This document shows positions 7,126 through 9,681 of a stretch of 9,681 nt of DNA, in pieces (position 1 is the stretch's first letter; every line of letters starts with the position of its first letter). Source of the DNA: an uncultured Christensenella sp. GTDB lineage: Bacteria; Bacillota; Clostridia; Christensenellales; UBA1242. The DNA lies in NCBI GenBank assembly GCA_949291975.1, contig CASEYA010000029.1, forward strand, positions 1-9,681, written 5' to 3'. The notes beneath the pieces are model-generated. The model saw nothing but the letters and a program-made list of their open reading frames with translations, ran no database searches and was not told where the DNA came from. Made by a program: the position numbers and the translations under genes.

Positions 7126-7740
7126 ATGAAGAAAAATAAAATTAAGGTAATTATTTTTGATTTTGATAACACATTATATTCTGGCGTTGATTGGACAACA
7201 ACTTGGAGTGAATATTGTAAGCAAGGGCTTCGCCAAGTAATGAAAGATTACAGTGATGAAGAATTTGAAGAAAGTTTAAAGAAAAATGAAATGGATGTTT
7301 TTAGCAATCGAAAGGTGGTTAATTTTATTTTTCAAAACAATCTAAACATGAAAGAGTGGCTTAAATATAGAACGGAAACACTTTGTGATTTAGATTTAAC
7401 AAAAGCAATATCAATATCTAATGAAGAACTTAAAAAATTCAAAAAAGACTATAAACTCTATATTGTTTCAAATTCGGTGATGTCTAACATTATTTCTGTG
7501 GCAAAATATTTTGATATTGACCTTTCGTTGTTTGAAGAAATCATAACAAACGACTATTCTCACGGTGTTGATAAAAAGTTTTATTATGAGCAAATAATTG
7601 AAAAAGAAAAAATCAGCCCAGAAGAATTGATTGTTCTTGGGGATGATAAAATCACAGACCTTGTGCCAGCAGAAGAACTTGGCGCAAAAACAATTTATAT
7701 AAAAACCGCAGATTACACCAAAAAAAGCCTTGGCCTATAA
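7126..7740 (+). CDS. HAD-superfamily hydrolase (phosphatase-like)
   Basis: This is a 204-aa haloacid-dehalogenase-fold hydrolase with all four motifs. Motif I is DFDNTLY (12-18; nucleophile D12, acid/base D14), motif II is VSNS (114-117; S115), motif III is the Lys in GVDKK (K150 or K151), and motif IV is GDDKITD (172-178; D173, D174, D178). An alpha-helical cap (about 22-95) between motifs I and II makes it a subclass I member, like phosphoglycolate phosphatase or beta-phosphoglucomutase relatives. The substrate, probably a small phosphorylated metabolite, cannot be inferred. The start at 7126 has AAAAGGA (7111-7117) 8 nt upstream. In-frame alternatives at 7018 (TTG) and 7051 (ATG) have poor ribosome sites and run across the leader hairpin. 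Because no terminator separates it from the glycosyltransferase 250 bases upstream, it may share that transcript or have its own weak promoter. A bidirectional terminator follows. Confidence 0.9.
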   Translation: MKKNKIKVIIFDFDNTLYSGVDWTTTWSEYCKQGLRQVMKDYSDEEFEESLKKNEMDVFSNRKVVNFIFQNNLNMKEWLKYRTETLCDLDLTKAISISNEELKKFKKDYKLYIVSNSVMSNIISVAKYFDIDLSLFEEIITNDYSHGVDKKFYYEQIIEKEKISPEELIVLGDDKITDLVPAEELGAKTIYIKTADYTKKSLGL

Positions 7741-7760
7741 AGTGGGTTTTAATTTTAAAC

Positions 7761-7785
7761 AAAAAACACCTGTTGGGTGTTTTTT
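7761..7785. terminator. Bidirectional terminator between convergent genes
   Basis: A perfect 10-bp stem, AAAAAACACC (7761-7770) / GGTGTTTTTT (7776-7785), has a TGTTG loop. It is symmetrical, with an A-run before and a T-run after the stem, so it can end transcription of the HAD gene on the plus strand and of the convergent gene (stop at 7801-7803) on the minus strand. The gap between the two stop codons is only about 60 bases. Confidence 0.9.
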
Positions 7786-7800
7786 ATAGTTTATTATTAA

Positions 7801-8553
7801 TCACTTTTTCATGTTTAGTGTTTGGGGTGTTTTTTGATAGTCTAAAAGTTGCTTATCAATTTGTGCTTTTGCATCTTTGCTGTTTTCGTCAATTTCCTTA
7901 GCACGCACAATTTTTGAGGTATTTCCATTTGCAATATATGACTTAGAAAAATTAGCAAGGCTAGTTGAAGCTTTTTGCAGTTTCATAAGTTTGCTTAGTT
8001 TTTCTTTTGGTTCATCAATTTTAGACACTTTTTTCAATTCGTCAAAAATCTGTTGGTCAAGTGGTTCTAACATTCTTCTTAAAACGATATCTTCAAGGTC
8101 ATTACTTAGATATAAAATTCTGTCGTGTTGTGTCATGACAGCAGAAAACACATTGCGTGAAATACCCATTTCGGCAAAATCACGTTCAAAGAACAAAATA
8201 GAATGAGCTTCTTTTTCAAATATGCCAAGTTTTATAAGTTGTTTTTGAATTGCGTTCAATGCTTCACATTTTTCAACAATATTTTCACTTTTAAAATCTT
8301 GATATTTTTTTGCTTCAAGAATTTCTGTTGATATACAGTTGCAAAAATTCAAAATGGTATTTTCAACTTGATTCTCAGTGTTTAATTCTGTGGTTTTTGC
8401 TAGCATTGAAATTGAACTGTTTTCAATGTTAAATTCTGCATTATTATATTTAGATAAAACATCAATTATTTGAAGATAATATTTATCATATTCTGGGTGC
8501 ATGCTACGAGACGCTTTTATGGTAAAATAGGCAATGGCAGTTTCAGTTTGCAT
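7801..8553 (-). CDS. Unrecognised 250-aa helical protein, divergent from the wHTH-like gene
   Basis: I do not recognise this protein. The start is the ATG whose first base is 8553. AGGAG (plus-strand 8560-8564) lies 6 nt upstream, and an in-frame longer start at 8610 would overlap the promoter. No signal peptide, membrane segment or catalytic motif is visible. Residues 1-20 (MQTETAIAYFTIKASRSMHP) are mildly hydrophobic. Residues 60-130 are helical with two close cysteines (C71, C73). Residues 150-205 are Leu/Lys/Glu-rich and could form a coiled coil (DLEDIVLRRMLEPL..., then EPKEKLSKLMKLQKAS). The C-terminus is Lys/Gln-rich and probably disordered. It ends in a TGA stop. It is transcribed away from the 187-aa gene, from a near-consensus promoter only 81 bases from that gene's promoter, so the two may be co-regulated. 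Function unknown. Confidence 0.8.
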   Translation of the reverse strand: MQTETAIAYFTIKASRSMHPEYDKYYLQIIDVLSKYNNAEFNIENSSISMLAKTTELNTENQVENTILNFCNCISTEILEAKKYQDFKSENIVEKCEALNAIQKQLIKLGIFEKEAHSILFFERDFAEMGISRNVFSAVMTQHDRILYLSNDLEDIVLRRMLEPLDQQIFDELKKVSKIDEPKEKLSKLMKLQKASTSLANFSKSYIANGNTSKIVRAKEIDENSKDAKAQIDKQLLDYQKTPQTLNMKK

Positions 8554-8581
8554 GATATGCTCCTTTACGATTATTTGGCTA

Positions 8582-8610
8582 ATTATATGATAATAATTGA
8601 AAAAAGTCAA
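8582..8610 (-). promoter_or_regulatory. Near-consensus promoter of the minus-strand gene
   Basis: Read on the minus strand: TTGACT (8610 to 8605), a 17-base spacer, and TATAAT (8587 to 8582). The start point would be near 8575, leaving a leader of about 20 nt that holds the AGGAG ribosome site (8564-8560). Confidence 0.85.
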
Positions 8611-8630
8611 GTTTTAGTTTTTTTGGTTGA

Positions 8631-8640
8631 TTCAATTGAA
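8631..8640. promoter_or_regulatory. Palindrome between divergent promoters (possible operator)
   Basis: TTCAATTGAA is a perfect 10-base palindrome located between the two outward-facing promoters, 20 bases from the minus-strand -35 box and 51 bases from the plus-strand -35 box. Position and symmetry suit an operator. A 10-base palindrome in AT-rich DNA can arise by chance. Confidence 0.3.
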
Positions 8641-8691
8641 AAACGCTTGAATTTTATGAAAAATTTTTAAAAAATATTTTTAATTTTGATA

Positions 8692-8720
8692 TTGACAAAT
8701 TTTTGCTTCCATAATATAAT
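8692..8720 (+). promoter_or_regulatory. Consensus promoter of the 187-aa gene
   Basis: A perfect TTGACA (8692-8697), a 17-base spacer and a perfect TATAAT (8715-8720) are present. Transcription would begin near 8727, leaving a leader of about 21 nt. It is the closest match to the sigma-70/sigma-A consensus in the window, which suggests strong or tightly repressed expression. Confidence 0.88.
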
Positions 8721-8747
8721 GAGGGTAATAAATAGATATGGTGAAAA

Positions 8748-9311
8748 ATGAAAACAATTACAACTGAAATTCTTTTAAAAATCTATGAAAAAACAGAACT
8801 TTCAAAACAAGACAGTTCATATCAAAGCATTTATGAAGAAGTCAGTGAACTAAAGGAATTTCAAGGTTTGGGTTCTCAAGATTTTAAAAAGTTGTTTGAT
8901 AGCTCGGTTGATATTCTTATCAGCTGGCATATGATTTATCAGTTTTATGAACCGCAAAAAAATGGTTTAAAAAAGTGTTTTAAAATAGATGATGAATTTA
9001 AAGATTTTGCAAAAATTTCTTATGACCACCTTGCCGAAGGTATTGCAGAAACATTGTTACCCGAGCAGAGAAGATTGCTTAATCAATTTTGCTGTGGTAG
9101 AAATTTTTTGAGTAGTGTTGAAGAAGAACATGCTTGCATGCATTTAGAAGATTGCGGGCTTGTTAAGTTTGAAAATAATTTACCTAATGCTCAGCTTTGC
9201 ATTCCAACAGTTTTGGGTGAACAGGTTAATGATAAGTTTGAAAGTGTTGAAAGACGCAGACAAGAAATTAAATCTGCAAGAAAAAATCTACAAACTGGCA
9301 TAAAACTTTAA
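8748..9311 (+). CDS. Unrecognised 187-aa protein with possible tandem winged-helix fold
   Basis: No family is recognised by name. Residues 100-165 follow a winged-helix pattern: LLPEQRRLLNQF (103-114, first helix), then two helices ending HLEDCGLVKF (132-141), a short hairpin (142-150), and CIPTVLGEQV (151-160), like the '..L...GLV......pT..G..' of MarR/PadR-type regulators. Residues 1-90 may repeat it: an N-terminal helix, SIYEEV (27-32), a Q/D/F-rich recognition-like helix (43-63), and a strand pair around FYEPQKNGLKKCFKI (66-80). The C-terminal 25 residues are basic. It is therefore possibly a DNA-binding regulator, maybe of its own divergent promoter region. This is inference from pattern only. 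The ribosome site is weak (GGTGA at 8740-8744, 3 nt before ATG), unlike the strong promoter. The GAGGG at 8721-8725 directly follows the -10 box and would not be in the message. Confidence 0.8.
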   Translation: MKTITTEILLKIYEKTELSKQDSSYQSIYEEVSELKEFQGLGSQDFKKLFDSSVDILISWHMIYQFYEPQKNGLKKCFKIDDEFKDFAKISYDHLAEGIAETLLPEQRRLLNQFCCGRNFLSSVEEEHACMHLEDCGLVKFENNLPNAQLCIPTVLGEQVNDKFESVERRRQEIKSARKNLQTGIKL

Positions 9312-9315
9312 AACT

Positions 9316-9340
9316 AAAAGGTTGGTTGTTCCAACTTTTA
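9316..9340 (+). terminator. Probable terminator after the 187-aa gene
   Basis: A 9-bp stem including one G-U pair, AAAGGTTGG (9317-9325) / CCAACTTTT (9331-9339), has a TTGTT loop and begins 6 bases past the stop codon. Only four Ts follow in the arm, so it is weaker than the other terminators here. Confidence 0.6.
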
Positions 9341-9376
9341 AATTTACTAAATCCTTATTTTTATTTTGAAAATTTC

Positions 9377-9404
9377 TTGATATTTGCACACCTTATATTA
9401 TAAT
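9377..9404 (+). promoter_or_regulatory. Promoter of the small RNA gene
   Basis: TTGATA (9377-9382) and a perfect TATAAT (9399-9404) are spaced by 16 bases. The expected start, seven bases after the -10 box, is G9411, exactly the first base of the outer helix of the predicted RNA. No open reading frame follows. Confidence 0.78.
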
Positions 9405-9410
9405 AAAATT

Positions 9411-9520
9411 GTCCCCTTGAGGTCTTAAATGACAGAACCGCATTGCAGTAGGTTCCAGATGAAGAAGACCGGGACATTAGGGCTAGTCTTCATCAAAACA
9501 CCACGAAAGTGGTGCTTTTT
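9411..9520 (+). ncRNA. Independent small structured RNA of about 110 nt with predicted pseudoknot
   Basis: A promoter just upstream and a strong terminator at the end delimit a transcript with no reading frame. Helix 1 has GTCCC (9411-9415) pairing GGGAC (9471-9475), stacked directly on GGTCTT (9421-9426) pairing AAGACC (9465-9470), with CTTGA (9416-9420) bulged. Inside it is a hairpin, GAACC (9435-9439) / GGTTC (9451-9455), with an 11-base loop. GATGAAG (9458-9464), within the helix-1 loop, pairs with CTTCATC (9488-9494) downstream, giving an H-type pseudoknot. Every helix is perfect Watson-Crick, and G+C content is well above the surroundings. I cannot match it to 6S, SRP, tmRNA, RNase P or any riboswitch whose conserved core I know. 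Nothing in it pairs with the terminator arm, which speaks against a simple terminator-type riboswitch. A trans-acting sRNA, an unknown ligand-binding RNA or an RNA antitoxin are possible. Confidence 0.72.
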
Positions 9521-9524
9521 ATTT
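9495..9524 (+). terminator. Strong terminator of the small RNA
   Basis: The 6-bp stem CACCAC (9499-9504) / GTGGTG (9509-9514) closes a GAAA tetraloop (9505-9508) and is followed by C and TTTTTATTT. The stable GNRA-type loop and G+C-rich stem make it one of the best terminators in the window. It begins one base after the predicted pseudoknot strand ends. Confidence 0.92.
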
Positions 9525-9681
9525 AAAAAATTTTAATTTTTTGCAATAATATCAATATGTTAAGTAATAATGGATACAAAAGCAAAAAATAGCGCCAAAC
9601 AACTTGTTGTCCTGTGAGAGAGGAGCAGAGCAAGAGTGCTTGCATTATTGCTTGCGACGAAAGAAACAGCCAAGGGTAAAC
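9525..9681. other. Non-coding stretch to the window edge, possibly the start of another RNA
   Basis: No convincing gene is seen. From about 9590 the G+C content rises. Small hairpins can be drawn: TCCT (9610-9613) with AGGA (9621-9624), and GCAAG (9630-9634) with CTTGC (9639-9643); a further CTTGC (9651-9655) could compete for the latter. Purine-rich single strands lie between them. This resembles a structured RNA more than the AT-rich coding style of the neighbours. A weak promoter-like pair, TTGCAA (9541-9546) / TAATAA (9565-9570), lies upstream. A minus-strand frame is open from the edge to a stop at 9523-9525 (52 codons). Its CTC/CTG leucine codons are unlike the other genes, so I do not call it. 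Confidence 0.35.

Noticed and set aside
7877..8206. Plus-strand 109-codon open frame inside the minus-strand gene
   Set aside because: It lies entirely antisense to the 250-aa gene, which has a consensus promoter and ribosome site; no such signals precede this frame.
8554..8610. 19-residue N-terminal extension of the minus-strand protein
   Set aside because: It overlaps the -10 and -35 boxes; AGGAG precedes the ATG at 8553.
9411..9520. Interpretation as a known riboswitch (c-di-GMP-II, preQ1, fluoride, ZTP, THF) or as 6S, SRP or tmRNA
   Set aside because: The conserved core bases I know for these classes are not present, and no antiterminator pairing with the CACCAC arm was found.
9557..9617. 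Mini reading frames of 11 codons (ATG 9557) and 15 codons (ATG 9570)
   Set aside because: Neither has a ribosome binding site, and such short frames are expected by chance.
9523..9681. Minus-strand open frame entering from the window edge (52 codons, hydrophobic, Leu-rich)
   Set aside because: It uses CTC/CTG leucine codons unlike its neighbours, shows no recognisable motif and is short enough to be chance. The small-RNA terminator could serve it on the minus strand, so it is not fully excluded.

Overview
The window is very AT-rich (only about a third G+C by eye). It carries Shine-Dalgarno sites of the AGGAGG type, near-consensus sigma-A-like promoters (TTGACA-17-TATAAT) and short hairpin-plus-T-run terminators. 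This fits a low-GC Gram-positive-type bacterium (Bacillota or relatives, possibly an uncultured gut lineage). TGA is used as a stop at least twice and tryptophan is TGG, so the standard code applies and a mycoplasma is unlikely. No phage, transposase, CRISPR, tRNA or rRNA was recognised.

Layout. (1) 97-3480: two consecutive monocistronic units, each with its own strong promoter and terminator. They encode unrecognised proteins of 412 and 633 aa. The two share a plan: a short N-terminal segment with the same IAKN...EV..T motif at the same residue numbers, a glycine-zipper-like hydrophobic hairpin, a basic helical or coiled-coil stretch, and a long charged, probably cytosolic, tail. They look like diverged paralogues. 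(2) 3690-7740: four genes on the plus strand. They encode an extended SDR (NAD-dependent epimerase/dehydrogenase), a CPBP-family membrane protein, an MGDG-synthase/UgtP-type glycosyltransferase translationally coupled to it, and a HAD hydrolase. Together they suggest envelope or glycolipid metabolism, but no pathway can be fixed. (3) 7761-9339: a convergent terminator, then a divergent pair, a 250-aa helical protein on the minus strand and a 187-aa possible tandem winged-helix protein on the plus strand. Each has an almost perfect promoter, with a TTCAATTGAA palindrome between them. (4) 9377-9524: a compact, independently transcribed small-RNA gene. Its sequence can fold as an H-type pseudoknot and it ends in a strong terminator. 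After it, 9525-9681 is richer in G+C, shows no convincing gene and may be the start of another RNA.

The most unusual items are the pseudoknotted RNA and the paralogous glycine-zipper pair. The glycosyltransferase appears to have lost family-typical nucleotide-binding and catalytic positions. The divergent pair looks like a self-contained regulator/partner module.
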